A DNA stretch of 64,000 nt from Pseudomonadota bacterium (lineage in GTDB: Bacteria; Desulfobacterota; Binatia; Binatales; Binataceae): NCBI GenBank assembly GCA_021323945.1, contig JAJPKA010000020.1, forward strand, positions 496,001 to 560,000. The letters are read 5' to 3'. The notes under the pieces are model-generated. The model was given only the letters and a program-made list of their open reading frames with translations. It made no database searches and was not told the origin of the DNA. Numbering within the stretch: the first letter of the stretch is position 1; the number at the start of each line of letters is the position of its first letter. Below are positions 36,433 to 45,046 of the stretch, piece by piece. Both the position numbers and the translations under genes were made by a program.

Positions 36433-38160
36433 TCAGTACAGTTTGCCGGCGTGCATTACCAATTCCTCAACGATTGGTCCCAAGGCGTCGGCCGGAAAAA
36501 AGGTGAGGGCGGCGACAATGATGATCACTCCGACTAGTAAGACGACGAAAGTTGCGCCGCCGGTGGGAAAGGTGCCGGCACTGGGCGGCACCGCCTTCTT
36601 CGCCACCAAGGAACCCGCCAAAGCCAGTACAGGGACCTTCATCAGAAAGCGGCCGAACAGCATCACGAACGCCAGTAGAACGTTGTAGAAAGGCGTGTCG
36701 GCGTTAAGACCGGCAAACGCCGAGCCATTGTTCGCGGCGGCTGATGTGAAGGCATAGAGGATCTGGGACAAACCGTGAGGGCCCGGATTGCTGATCCCTG
36801 CGAGGCCTGCCTTGGTGGCCACCGCAGCGCCGACAGGGAGCAGAATCACTGCTGGAAAGATCAAGACAAAGAGCATTGCGAGCTTCATTTCGCGCCCTTC
36901 GATTTTTTTGCCGAGGTATTCCGGGGTTCTGCCTACCATCAGGCCGGCAATAAATACCGTGAGCACCGCCATCACCAGCATCCCATATAGTCCGGAACCG
37001 ACCCCGCCAAAGATGATCTCGCCAATCTGCATGTTAAGCAGGGGAACCAGACCCCCCAGCGGTGTAAAGCTGTCATGCATTGCGTTGACTGCACCACACG
37101 AGGTGTCCGTGGTAACTACTGCCCACAGCGCGGACCCAACGATGCCGTTGCGAACCTCTTTACCTTCCATGTTGCCGCCAGCTTGCATGACGGTCGCTCG
37201 CTGATCGATCCCCATCGCGGCGAACTGCGGATTACCGCGCTGTTCAGCCCAAATTGCCCAGCTCGTCCCCATCAGGAACAAAACACCCATAGCAGCGAAC
37301 AAGGCCCAGCCTTGACGTCGATCGCCTGCCATGTGGCCGAAGGTGTGCGTTAGGCCGGCGCCGATCGCGAAAATTGCGATGAGCTCGAGCAGGTTAGTCA
37401 GCGGTGTGGGATTCTCATACGGATGGGCGGAATTGGCGTTGAAGAATCCACCTCCGTTTGTCCCCAATTCTTTGATACTTTCCTGTGAAGCAACCGGTCC
37501 CTGCGCGATGACCTGTTCGGGACCTTCCAGGGTCCGAGCGTGAACGTAGCGACTAAAGTTTTGCGGTACCCCTTGCCATATTAGAACCAGGCTCAAAAGG
37601 ATGCTCAGCGGCAGCAGTACCCATAAGGTTGCGCGGGTCAGGTCCACCCAGAAATTGCCGAGCGTCTGACCACCTCGCCGCACGAACCCACGGATGACGG
37701 CTATCGCTACGGCTATTCCAGTCGCCGCCGAGACAAAATTGTGAAAGGCCAAGCCCGCCATCTGCGTGAAATAGCTCATGGTCGACTCGCCGCTGTATGC
37801 CTGCCAGTTCGTATTGGTCGTGAAGCTGGCGGCAGTATTAAAGGCGAGGTCGGGAGCGATGGCGCCGAAATGCTGCGGATTTAGAGGAAGGTAATACTGA
37901 AGCCGCTCGATGCCATACAGGAGCACCATCCCGACGGCGCTGAAGACCAGCATCGAGATCGAATACTCGATCCAATCCTGCTCGAGACCGGCATGCACGC
38001 CGCAAATGCGATAAATGATCGTTTCGAGCGGCACCAGTGCAGGATCGAGCCAAGTCCGTTCTCTGCCGAACACACGCGCCATATATCGTCCGAGCGGGAC
38101 GCTGATGACGGTGACCAACATGGAAAAGATAGTCACTTGGATAACAGCGTTGATGACCAT
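36433..38160 (-). CDS. kdpA: K+-transporting ATPase subunit A
   Basis: 575-residue channel-like subunit that binds and conducts K+. The four selectivity-filter-like loops are visible: FNTAASFTTNTNWQ, KELGTNGGGFFNANSAHPYENPT, TDTSCGAVNAMHDSFTPLGG and FTSAAANNGSAFAGL. Length and order match the family. Starts 12 bases after kdpF. Confidence 0.97.
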   Translation of the reverse strand: MVINAVIQVTIFSMLVTVISVPLGRYMARVFGRERTWLDPALVPLETIIYRICGVHAGLEQDWIEYSISMLVFSAVGMVLLYGIERLQYYLPLNPQHFGAIAPDLAFNTAASFTTNTNWQAYSGESTMSYFTQMAGLAFHNFVSAATGIAVAIAVIRGFVRRGGQTLGNFWVDLTRATLWVLLPLSILLSLVLIWQGVPQNFSRYVHARTLEGPEQVIAQGPVASQESIKELGTNGGGFFNANSAHPYENPTPLTNLLELIAIFAIGAGLTHTFGHMAGDRRQGWALFAAMGVLFLMGTSWAIWAEQRGNPQFAAMGIDQRATVMQAGGNMEGKEVRNGIVGSALWAVVTTDTSCGAVNAMHDSFTPLGGLVPLLNMQIGEIIFGGVGSGLYGMLVMAVLTVFIAGLMVGRTPEYLGKKIEGREMKLAMLFVLIFPAVILLPVGAAVATKAGLAGISNPGPHGLSQILYAFTSAAANNGSAFAGLNADTPFYNVLLAFVMLFGRFLMKVPVLALAGSLVAKKAVPPSAGTFPTGGATFVVLLVGVIIIVAALTFFPADALGPIVEELVMHAGKLY

Positions 38161-38172
38161 GCCGTCGCTTCC

Positions 38173-38265
38173 TTAAAACCGCTCCGGGCGCAACATCGCG
38201 TAAACCAGGTACACGATCAGACTGAGTGCGATCGCCGAACCAAGCACTAATTCGACTGGCGTCAT
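38173..38265 (-). CDS. kdpF: K+-transporting ATPase small subunit F
   Basis: 30 residues, MTPVELVLGSAIALSLIVYL followed by VYAMLRPERF: one hydrophobic helix ending in the LxRPERF motif diagnostic of KdpF, a lipid-like stabiliser of the Kdp complex. Its ATG overlaps the TGA of the small upstream ORF (ATGA), and kdpA follows after 12 bases. Confidence 0.9.
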   Translation of the reverse strand: MTPVELVLGSAIALSLIVYLVYAMLRPERF

Positions 38266-38369
38266 AGCCTCGAACAGCCCCGTACATATGCAATCGCAAT
38301 CGCAAAGAATAAACCGGTAAGAAGCAGGTAGACGAGATCGCTCACGCAAGGAGGCTGAGCACCTATCAT
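38262..38369 (-). CDS. Small membrane protein at the head of the kdp operon
   Basis: 35 residues from the ATG at 38369 (MIGAQPPCVSDLVYLLLTGL then FFAIAIAYVRGCSRL); the frame is open further. One transmembrane helix ends in YVRGCSRL. Similar tiny proteins with an F-A-x-A-x-x-Y-V-x-x-C-x-x-L ending occur upstream of kdpF in other bacteria, as far as I recall. The ATGA overlap with kdpF argues for a genuine, coupled gene. No strong ribosome site; a GTG at 38345 is an alternative start. Function unknown. Confidence 0.6.
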   Translation of the reverse strand: MIGAQPPCVSDLVYLLLTGLFFAIAIAYVRGCSRL

Positions 38370-38384
38370 GCCGAGCGAAAACCC

Positions 38385-38399
38385 AACCAATCGTTGGTT
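38385..38399. promoter_or_regulatory. Inverted repeat upstream of the kdp operon
   Basis: AACCAA-TCG-TTGGTT, perfect 6-base arms, 16 bases before the start of the small kdp leader ORF. Could be an operator or an RNA stem masking the start. Confidence 0.35.
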
Positions 38400-38655
38400 T
38401 CTTTTGGTCCGTAAGAAGTAAGTCATCGCAATATGCAGCAATGGACCGTGCAAAAGGAAATGAACCGGAGGGGTCGCCGCAAAACTTCTTGCGTCGATCA
38501 AGAGGTAGGCCAGTCTGACGGACTAAGCAGGCTGCTTAAAGGAGTAAGTGTTGAATCATCGTGCGGGTTCGTGCTCGACGCAGTAACACCTTAAACGCCT
38601 GGGTGCCTCGTGCAAAAATGTTGCGCTAGAATCGCATCCGAAGTGTCCGCGGGTA

Positions 38656-38703
38656 GCGGTCATACCGCGGTCCGGACGGAAGCACCTGCGGGAATGGCTT
38701 CCG
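38656..38703. other. Two adjacent GC-rich hairpins, possible structured leader
   Basis: GCGGT-CAT-ACCGC (38656-38668) is followed by CGGAAGC-N13-GCTTCCG (38677-38703), with the palindrome GTCCGGAC between. If the kdp transcript starts upstream of here, this would be a structured 5' leader about 300 bases before the first ORF. It matches no riboswitch consensus I know. Confidence 0.35.
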
Positions 38704-39412
38704 CGAAACGACGTGAAATTTTAGAGAAGAGTCCTCACTCTGTACTTAATTCGGGCCGTAACTGATGAAAGCTGCTCGCGACGCTTCGGGCGGTATCGCC
38801 AAAGCAACTGTGGCCTGAACGGCTTTTGCAACCAAAACCCGATCAGGCCTATTCGTTGGCCGTGCAGGATGGTGTTTCGTTCTCCTCTATGGAGAGGTAA
38901 CTGCCTTGAGTGGTCCATCGCCCGGCACTGGTGAGGTGAAAGAGAATGGAACCGTGGGACCCTGTGGCTTTTCGTCTCCTCTTCGGCCCGAAGTCTAATG
39001 AACAACTCGTCAGCAAAGCCCCCGCGGCCAATTCGAAGATGCCGAACGTTTGCGCCTGCTGGGAGGGGTGAGCCCTTCGTTTCGAAGCTACATCGCTGGT
39101 GCTTTTTTGGTTATTTGTCAGCTCTGACAGCGGCGCTTTGCTCAAACCGGAGGCGCACGATCTGATCGTGAGCCGCGCCTTACAGCCATTTCCTCTGCGT
39201 TTAGTTCAGACCATGAACGTAGCGCGCAGTTTGGTACTCGATCTAGCGTTTTATCGCGCAGCTCTACCCGGTAGGATGGCGCCGAGAAGGACTGCTTGTC
39301 ATCGGTGGCAGAAAGTGCCGCCCGTCTCCGATTCAAACGGCTCGAACCGTTCCTTAAATGAATTGCAAGTAGGCGAGGTTGCTCTGCACCGGGCCGCGGG
39401 AGGCACTTACGC

Positions 39413-40543
39413 GTGACGTCCAGGTTCCCGAAGGGGATGCCAATAAGATGCGCGGCGTTACTGATCACTGCTGTCCTGATGAGCGCCTGTGAACAATCAC
39501 GCCAAGCCAATGCCACCATACCGCAACCGACGAGTATCGCGAAACTCGAGCACCAGGGTTCCGATCACGAGCTTCTCGAGCTTCAACCGGGAGCGCTGCC
39601 CGACATGTCCCTATCTTCCGTGCGTGCGATACAATTGCCAGCGATTCTGGAAACCACCGGACAGATCGCGTTCGACGATAGACGGGTTGCCAACATAATC
39701 TCGCGTGTCACAGGGCGAATCGAAGACGTGCACGTGTCCCAGTGGGATTTTGTCAGGCGGGGTCAGCCAATCTTGACGCTGTACAGTCCCGAACTCATGA
39801 CGGCCGAGGCCGAATATCTTCAGGCCAAAGCTGCCGAGCCGATTTTGTCGGGAAGCGCCGACCAGCGCCAGTTTGCTACCTCGATGCTTGAAGCGGCTAG
39901 GCGCAAACTCGAACTTCTGGGCGTTGACCCGGTTCAAATCGCGACCATCAAAAGCGCGGCGCCCAGTTTTGTGATGCGTGCCCGAATCAGCGGGACGGTG
40001 GTTCAGAACCTGGCCTTGCGCGGTTCGGCTATTAGACCCGGGGATGTGCTTTATTCGCTTGGAACGCTCGATGATGTCTGGGTCACGGCCGACATCTATG
40101 AAGACGAGGTGTCGCGTGTCCGTGTCGGACAGCAGCTCGAAGCTGTCACAGCTGCCTATCCCGGTGAGATCTTTCGCGGCACCATCGATCGTATCAGTCC
40201 GACAGTCGATCCCAACACTCATAGCCTGCAAGTACGCTGCAGGATCAACAATCCGGGGCACAAACTTAAACCACAGATGTTAGCCCGAGTGAGAATCATG
40301 GTGCCGGCGGGCCACGCCATCATCACGCCTCTGGATGCACTCGTGTTCGAAACCGATGCCTACTTCGTCTACGTCGAGACCGAGCCCGATCGCTTCGAAC
40401 GGCGCCGGGTCAGCGTTGCGTCGTGGAGCCAACAAGGCTACGCACGGATTACGCGGGGCCTTAAGCCCGGAGATCGGGTGGTGACCGGCGCCACCATGCA
40501 GATGAACGAACTCTGGCACGAAGCTCACGGAGAGCGATCGTAA
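39413..40543 (+). CDS. RND efflux periplasmic adaptor lipoprotein (heavy-metal type)
   Basis: 376 residues: signal peptide with lipobox LMSAC, then the membrane-fusion-protein fold of the CusB/CzcB branch (TTGQIAFDDRRVANIISRVTGRIEDVHV, DFVRRGQPILTLYSPEL, a short helical hairpin, beta-barrel with VWVTADIYEDEVSRVRVGQ). It links an inner-membrane RND pump to an outer-membrane channel. GTG at 39413 has a GGGAGG site 9 bases upstream; ATG at 39437 is an alternative. 37 bases before the pump gene. No outer-membrane factor gene adjoins. Confidence 0.88.
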   Translation: MTSRFPKGMPIRCAALLITAVLMSACEQSRQANATIPQPTSIAKLEHQGSDHELLELQPGALPDMSLSSVRAIQLPAILETTGQIAFDDRRVANIISRVTGRIEDVHVSQWDFVRRGQPILTLYSPELMTAEAEYLQAKAAEPILSGSADQRQFATSMLEAARRKLELLGVDPVQIATIKSAAPSFVMRARISGTVVQNLALRGSAIRPGDVLYSLGTLDDVWVTADIYEDEVSRVRVGQQLEAVTAAYPGEIFRGTIDRISPTVDPNTHSLQVRCRINNPGHKLKPQMLARVRIMVPAGHAIITPLDALVFETDAYFVYVETEPDRFERRRVSVASWSQQGYARITRGLKPGDRVVTGATMQMNELWHEAHGERS

Positions 40544-40580
40544 TGGGCGCGGCCCGAGTCTTGCCGATGGTTGCGATCCG

Positions 40581-43500
40581 ATGATCAAGTTTTTAATGGC
40601 GCTTGCGCTACAGCAGCGCGCGGTGGTAGTTGCGGCTGCGGTTCTTTTGCTTCTCGCCGGGATTTATTCATTCAGTGAACTGGACATTGAGGCGTATCCC
40701 GACCCAATCCAGCCAATGACTGAAGTATTGACCCTACCGACCGGCTACAGTGCCGAGGAGGTCGAGCGTCTGTTCACGGTTCCCACCGAGTACGCGATGA
40801 GCGGGATGCTGAACCTCAAGTCCATGGAGTCGATCTCGCTTTATGGGTTATCCGACGTGCGTCTGTACTTCGACTGGGACAGCGACTACGAATTCGACCG
40901 CATGCAAACGATCAATCGGCTGCCTTTTGTTAACTTACCGCAAGGGATCACTCCCGGCCTGTCACCGGAAAATCCGATCGGTGAGATTTACCGCTATACG
41001 ATCCAAAGCCCGGATCACGATCTGATCGAAGAAAAGACGGTCGAGGACTGGATTTGCGAAAAACAACTTAAAACGGTGCCCGGCGTGCTCGACGTCTCGG
41101 GCTTCGGCGGTCTGACCAAGGAATACCACGTCGATATTGATCCGGCGAAGTTAAATCATTACGCAATTCCGCTTTCGCAGGTGATAGCGGCGATTCAGAA
41201 CTCCAACACCAACGCGGGCGGCAGTTATCTCAACGTTGGCCAACAGGTTTTTGATATTCGTGGGATTGGGTTGATTCGTTCATTGGACGACATTCGAAAC
41301 ATTGTACTCGCATCGAATAGGTCGACTCCTGTTAAGGTCGGCAATGTAGGCGAAGTTTCGGTGGGATGGTCTCCACGTCTTGGCATTGTCGGGATGAACT
41401 ACCAGGACGAAGTGGTTGAGGGAATTGTGCTGATGCGAAAGCACGGCAATACGCTCGAGACCTTAAAAGGTGTCGAGCACAAAGTAGCGCAATTGAACCG
41501 GAGCGGCATGCTGCCGCCAGGCTACAAAATCGTGCCCTATTATGATCGCACGGGCTTGGTACGTACCACTTTGCACACGGTGCTGGAGAATCTTTCGGTG
41601 GGAATGATCCTGGTGTGCCTGGTTCTGCTGTTCTTTCTGGGCAACCTGCGGACCGCGATAATCGCCGCGATCAATATACCATTGGCAATGCTGGGCGCCT
41701 TTATACTGCTCTACTTAACTCGCACGCCCGCCAATCTGTTGTCCTTGGGGGCAGTCGATTTCGGGATCATCATCGACTCGACCGTTATCGTGGTTGAGAA
41801 TATCTATCGCCACCTGACGACCGATTACCAGGCTACGAGCGATACCCATCACATCATCAGTCGGGCTTCTGAAGAGGTCGGTGGGCCGATGTTCTATTCG
41901 ACGCTGATCTTCCTGATCGCATTTCTGCCGCTGTTCACCATGCGGGGAGTCGAAGGGGCAATCTTTTCGCCGATGTCGCACACCTACGCATACGCGCTGG
42001 TTGTAGCCATTCTACTGGCGGTTATGTTGTCGCCAGTGCTCAGCTCATTGCTTTTGAATCGGAGATTGCGCCCAACCCGTAATTTAGTCTGGGAGGCGAT
42101 CCACGGCTTTTACCGTAGCCTCTTTATCCTCGTAATGCGCTGGCCACGACTGACGCTCGCGATTATCACGGCCATGATTATTGCGGGACTTTCCCTGTTT
42201 CCCAGTCTCGGCGGTGAGTTTCTGCCGAAGTTGGAGGAGGGCAATATCTGGACCCACGCGATAATGCCCTCCACCATCAATCTTCCAAGTAGCGCCCGGC
42301 TGGTCTCCGAGATACGCCACGTGTTTCTTTCCTTCCCCGAGGTGACGAACGTCGTATCGCAGTTGGGTCGCCCCGACAACGGCACCGAGACCACAAGCTT
42401 TTTCTCCGCTGAATTCTCGGTCGATCTCAAGCCCGCTGCTCAGTGGCCACCAGGCGTGACCAAGGAACTACTGGTGCGGCAACTCGATGCCAAACTGCGG
42501 CGACGGTTCCCGGGCGTGAGCTTTTCCTACTCGCAAAACATTGAAGATAATATCGATGAAGCCTTGTCTGGCGTGAAGGCCGGCGCCAACGTAGTCAAAG
42601 TGTTCGGTCCCGATCTCGATACGGACGAATCAGCGGCAAACCGCGTCGCATCAGTTCTAGAGCGTATACGCGGGGTAACTGACGTCTTTGTTTTCCGTTC
42701 CCTGGGACAGCCTAATATCGTTATCGAGCCGGACCGTGACGCAGCTGCACGTTATGGCTTGAACTCTGGCGATCTCGCTGCTGTGGTGCAGGCGGCAATT
42801 GGCGGACAGACGGTGACCCAGGTGCTGGAGGGCGACCGCAGTTTTGGCTTGGTCGTCCGGTGGCTGCCCCAATATCGTGAAGATCTGCAGGCCATGCGGA
42901 ACATTCGGCTAAACGTTCCCACGGGAGGAAACGTCCCGCTGGGGCAAATCGCAAAAGTGAGAACCGTCGAAGGCGCCTCGTTTATCTATCGTGGCAACCT
43001 TCAACGCTATGTTCCGGTGCGATTCTCTGTGAGCGGTCGAGACCTGCGAAGCACAGTGGCGGAGGCGCGACAGCAGGTCAGTGAACAGGTTCACCTTCCT
43101 GAAGGCACCCGCCTGGAGTGGGTCGGTGAATACGGAGAGCTGCAGGCGGCCAACCGTCGGTTGGCCGTGGTTATCCCAATAGCCCTGGTCCTGATCACAG
43201 GAGTCTTGTACGCCGCGACGCTGTCTGTGATTAACACTCTTATTCTGATGGCTCAGGTGCCGCTCGCGTGTCTGGGCGGCGTGCTCGCACTGGTGTTGAC
43301 GCACACACCTTTCAGCGTATCGGCGGCGGTCGGGTTTATTTCAATTTTCGCTATCGCGATCATGGGCGGGATCGTGATGAATTTCTATATCCACCAGCTC
43401 TGGGAAAGGGGACATGCCGCGGATGAGTCGATACTTATGGGGGCTGACCGGCGCCTGCGCGCGGTCATGATGACAGCACTGGTTGACGGGCTGGGAATGC

Positions 43501-43679
43501 TGCCCGCTGCCTTGTCGACTCGGATCGGCGCTCAGACTCAGCGTCCCCTAGCTATCGTAATCATTGGCGGGGTAGCGTCGATCGTGCTCCTGACGCAGAT
43601 ATTTCAAGTCACTTTAGTGTACCTGCTCCGAGAGCCACTTGGTCTGACTGACCGGCGCCCCACAGTGGCCGACGGGTAG
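40581..43679 (+). CDS. RND efflux pump permease, CzcA/CusA (HME) family
   Basis: 1032-residue inner-membrane proton-driven pump with 12 TM helices and two large periplasmic loops. The proton-relay signature of the heavy-metal RND branch is present (AVDFGIIIDSTVIVVENIYRHL). The three Met residues that bind Cu/Ag in CusA are not all kept: only the one in MPSTIN is present, while the equivalents in the SFFSAEFSVDL and NIDEALSG stretches are not Met. So Cu/Ag specificity is unlikely; another divalent cation or an organic substrate is possible. Follows its adaptor in one operon. Confidence 0.9.
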   Translation: MIKFLMALALQQRAVVVAAAVLLLLAGIYSFSELDIEAYPDPIQPMTEVLTLPTGYSAEEVERLFTVPTEYAMSGMLNLKSMESISLYGLSDVRLYFDWDSDYEFDRMQTINRLPFVNLPQGITPGLSPENPIGEIYRYTIQSPDHDLIEEKTVEDWICEKQLKTVPGVLDVSGFGGLTKEYHVDIDPAKLNHYAIPLSQVIAAIQNSNTNAGGSYLNVGQQVFDIRGIGLIRSLDDIRNIVLASNRSTPVKVGNVGEVSVGWSPRLGIVGMNYQDEVVEGIVLMRKHGNTLETLKGVEHKVAQLNRSGMLPPGYKIVPYYDRTGLVRTTLHTVLENLSVGMILVCLVLLFFLGNLRTAIIAAINIPLAMLGAFILLYLTRTPANLLSLGAVDFGIIIDSTVIVVENIYRHLTTDYQATSDTHHIISRASEEVGGPMFYSTLIFLIAFLPLFTMRGVEGAIFSPMSHTYAYALVVAILLAVMLSPVLSSLLLNRRLRPTRNLVWEAIHGFYRSLFILVMRWPRLTLAIITAMIIAGLSLFPSLGGEFLPKLEEGNIWTHAIMPSTINLPSSARLVSEIRHVFLSFPEVTNVVSQLGRPDNGTETTSFFSAEFSVDLKPAAQWPPGVTKELLVRQLDAKLRRRFPGVSFSYSQNIEDNIDEALSGVKAGANVVKVFGPDLDTDESAANRVASVLERIRGVTDVFVFRSLGQPNIVIEPDRDAAARYGLNSGDLAAVVQAAIGGQTVTQVLEGDRSFGLVVRWLPQYREDLQAMRNIRLNVPTGGNVPLGQIAKVRTVEGASFIYRGNLQRYVPVRFSVSGRDLRSTVAEARQQVSEQVHLPEGTRLEWVGEYGELQAANRRLAVVIPIALVLITGVLYAATLSVINTLILMAQVPLACLGGVLALVLTHTPFSVSAAVGFISIFAIAIMGGIVMNFYIHQLWERGHAADESILMGADRRLRAVMMTALVDGLGMLPAALSTRIGAQTQRPLAIVIIGGVASIVLLTQIFQVTLVYLLREPLGLTDRRPTVADG

Positions 43680-43697
43680 TAGCAGGGAGCTGGGACG

Positions 43698-44519
43698 ATG
43701 ACTCGAACAGCGAATTCACTGACTGACGCCGAGCTTGACGAATACCTGGAGTTCGCGTGTCGGCTCGCCGAGCTGGCCGGCAACGCCATTTTGCCGCACT
43801 TTCGTTCCGGCCTTGGCGTGGAGAACAAGGCTGCGCATGGCTACGACCCGGTTACGTTAGCTGACAGACAGGCCGAGGAGTTAATACGCGGCGAAATTGC
43901 TCGTACTTACCCCTCGCACGGGGTAATCGGTGAAGAGTTCGGCAGCCGACCGGGTGAATCGCCGCTAACGTGGGTAGTCGATCCAATCGACGGCACCCGT
44001 GGCTTTGTGCTGGGTCTGCCGCAGTGGGGTACGTTGATCGCGCTCAACGATGGCTGTCGCCCGGTGCTGGGGGTGATGCACCAGCCGTTTATCGGTGAAA
44101 CCTTTACCGGCTGCCGGCGGGGCGCGTTCTTGCGCCGAGCAGGTACTCGAACGCCACTGCGTGCTCGCCGGGTCAAGACGCTGGCGGACGCTTCGATGTG
44201 CGCGACGCACCCCGACATGTTCAATACTGCTTCAGAGCGAGCTGCGTTCCAGCGGGTCGTCGATGCCTGTAAGCAGACCCGCTATGGAACGGACTGCTAC
44301 GCCTGGTGTCTGCTTGCAGCGGGATTGATCGATATCGTAATCGAAGCTCAACTGAATGCGTACGACATTCAGGCGCCGATTCCGATCATCGAGGCGGCCG
44401 GCGGTGTGGTAACCACCTGGTCAGGGCACTCCCCCCACAATGGCGGTCAGGTCGTGGCGGCGGGAGACCCGGAGATACACAGAATCCTACTCAAGATGCT
44501 CAACGATCGCGACGTCTGA
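43698..44519 (+). CDS. Inositol-monophosphatase-family enzyme, HisN-type histidinol phosphatase
   Basis: 273 residues with the Mg-dependent phosphatase motifs: GEEFG, WVVDPIDGTRGFVLGLPQWGTLIAL (DPIDGT metal site) and the later DIQAPIPIIEAAGG. The DCYAWCLLAAGLIDIVIEAQL segment matches actinobacterial and proteobacterial HisN more than inositol monophosphatase or CysQ. Probably dephosphorylates L-histidinol phosphate, but other sugar phosphates cannot be excluded. GGGA site before the ATG; 18 bases after the RND pump gene, perhaps a passenger. Confidence 0.85.
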   Translation: MTRTANSLTDAELDEYLEFACRLAELAGNAILPHFRSGLGVENKAAHGYDPVTLADRQAEELIRGEIARTYPSHGVIGEEFGSRPGESPLTWVVDPIDGTRGFVLGLPQWGTLIALNDGCRPVLGVMHQPFIGETFTGCRRGAFLRRAGTRTPLRARRVKTLADASMCATHPDMFNTASERAAFQRVVDACKQTRYGTDCYAWCLLAAGLIDIVIEAQLNAYDIQAPIPIIEAAGGVVTTWSGHSPHNGGQVVAAGDPEIHRILLKMLNDRDV

Positions 44520-44536
44520 TAAGCGTGGCCCTGACC

Positions 44537-44887
44537 TCAAAGGTGTCGCGACAATTCATTTCCTAGAGTGGCTCGTGCGACCGTATTGAATTCGTGCTGC
44601 CACTTCGGACCGTGATCGAGTTGCTCCTCAAGCGTACGGACATGGGCCAGTTCATGTACCAGTGTCTCGAAACTGTAATGGCCAGTGTTGCGTCCGATTA
44701 GAATCGTCTTGTCACGCGCGAGCGTGACTCCGCAAACATGTCGTCCATGAACGTTCTGGATAACGGTCTTTCGCACTAGGTATACTTTCCAGCCCGCTGG
44801 CATGGGTTCGGGCCAGATGCGAGACCAGGTTTCGCGAGCTAAAGCTGTTATGTTTTTTAATCGGAGTGATCGCTTCGAATTGGGCAT
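44537..44887 (-). CDS. SprT-like zinc metalloprotein
   Basis: 116 residues with the HExxH zinc motif HELAH and the downstream HGPKW element (third ligand candidate), as in small SprT-like proteins. Preceded by VCGVTLARDKTILIGRNTGHYSFETL. SprT/SPRTN relatives cleave DNA-protein crosslinks in eukaryotes; bacterial small forms are uncharacterised. No zinc ribbon follows, so it is shorter than SprT. Convergent with the HisN-like gene. Confidence 0.75.
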   Translation of the reverse strand: MPNSKRSLRLKNITALARETWSRIWPEPMPAGWKVYLVRKTVIQNVHGRHVCGVTLARDKTILIGRNTGHYSFETLVHELAHVRTLEEQLDHGPKWQHEFNTVARATLGNELSRHL

Positions 44888-45046
44888 TGCGCGTGCTTGC
44901 GACCGAGCATGACCCCGTATCGCCCTGGGTTACCACATTACGAGCACCCGGGCCCCATGATGCCCAAGTGGCCGGCTGACCCAGCGCCAGCGATCATCGG
45001 TGGTCTGACCGCCGCCAATGCGTTAAACAGGCCGAAATCTTCGAAG

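Larger units (their letters stand above)
38370..39412. other. Long divergent intergenic region between kdp and the RND operon
   Basis: About 1 kb with no supported gene. It must hold the promoters of the kdp operon (minus) and the RND operon (plus). Contents seen: an inverted repeat near the kdp end, two tandem GC-rich hairpins (38656-38703), and CTACC-C-GGTAG at 39264-39274 upstream of the RND operon. No sigma-54 -24/-12 match was found by eye on the kdp side. Confidence 0.5.

Noticed and set aside
38370-38760. Sigma-54 promoter for kdp
   Set aside because: Near matches such as GCAATGGACCGTGC have the wrong spacing between the -12 and -24 elements.
39099-39416. 105-codon plus-strand frame before the RND adaptor
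   Set aside because: Low-complexity translation without recognisable features; overlaps the adaptor start. More likely promoter DNA.
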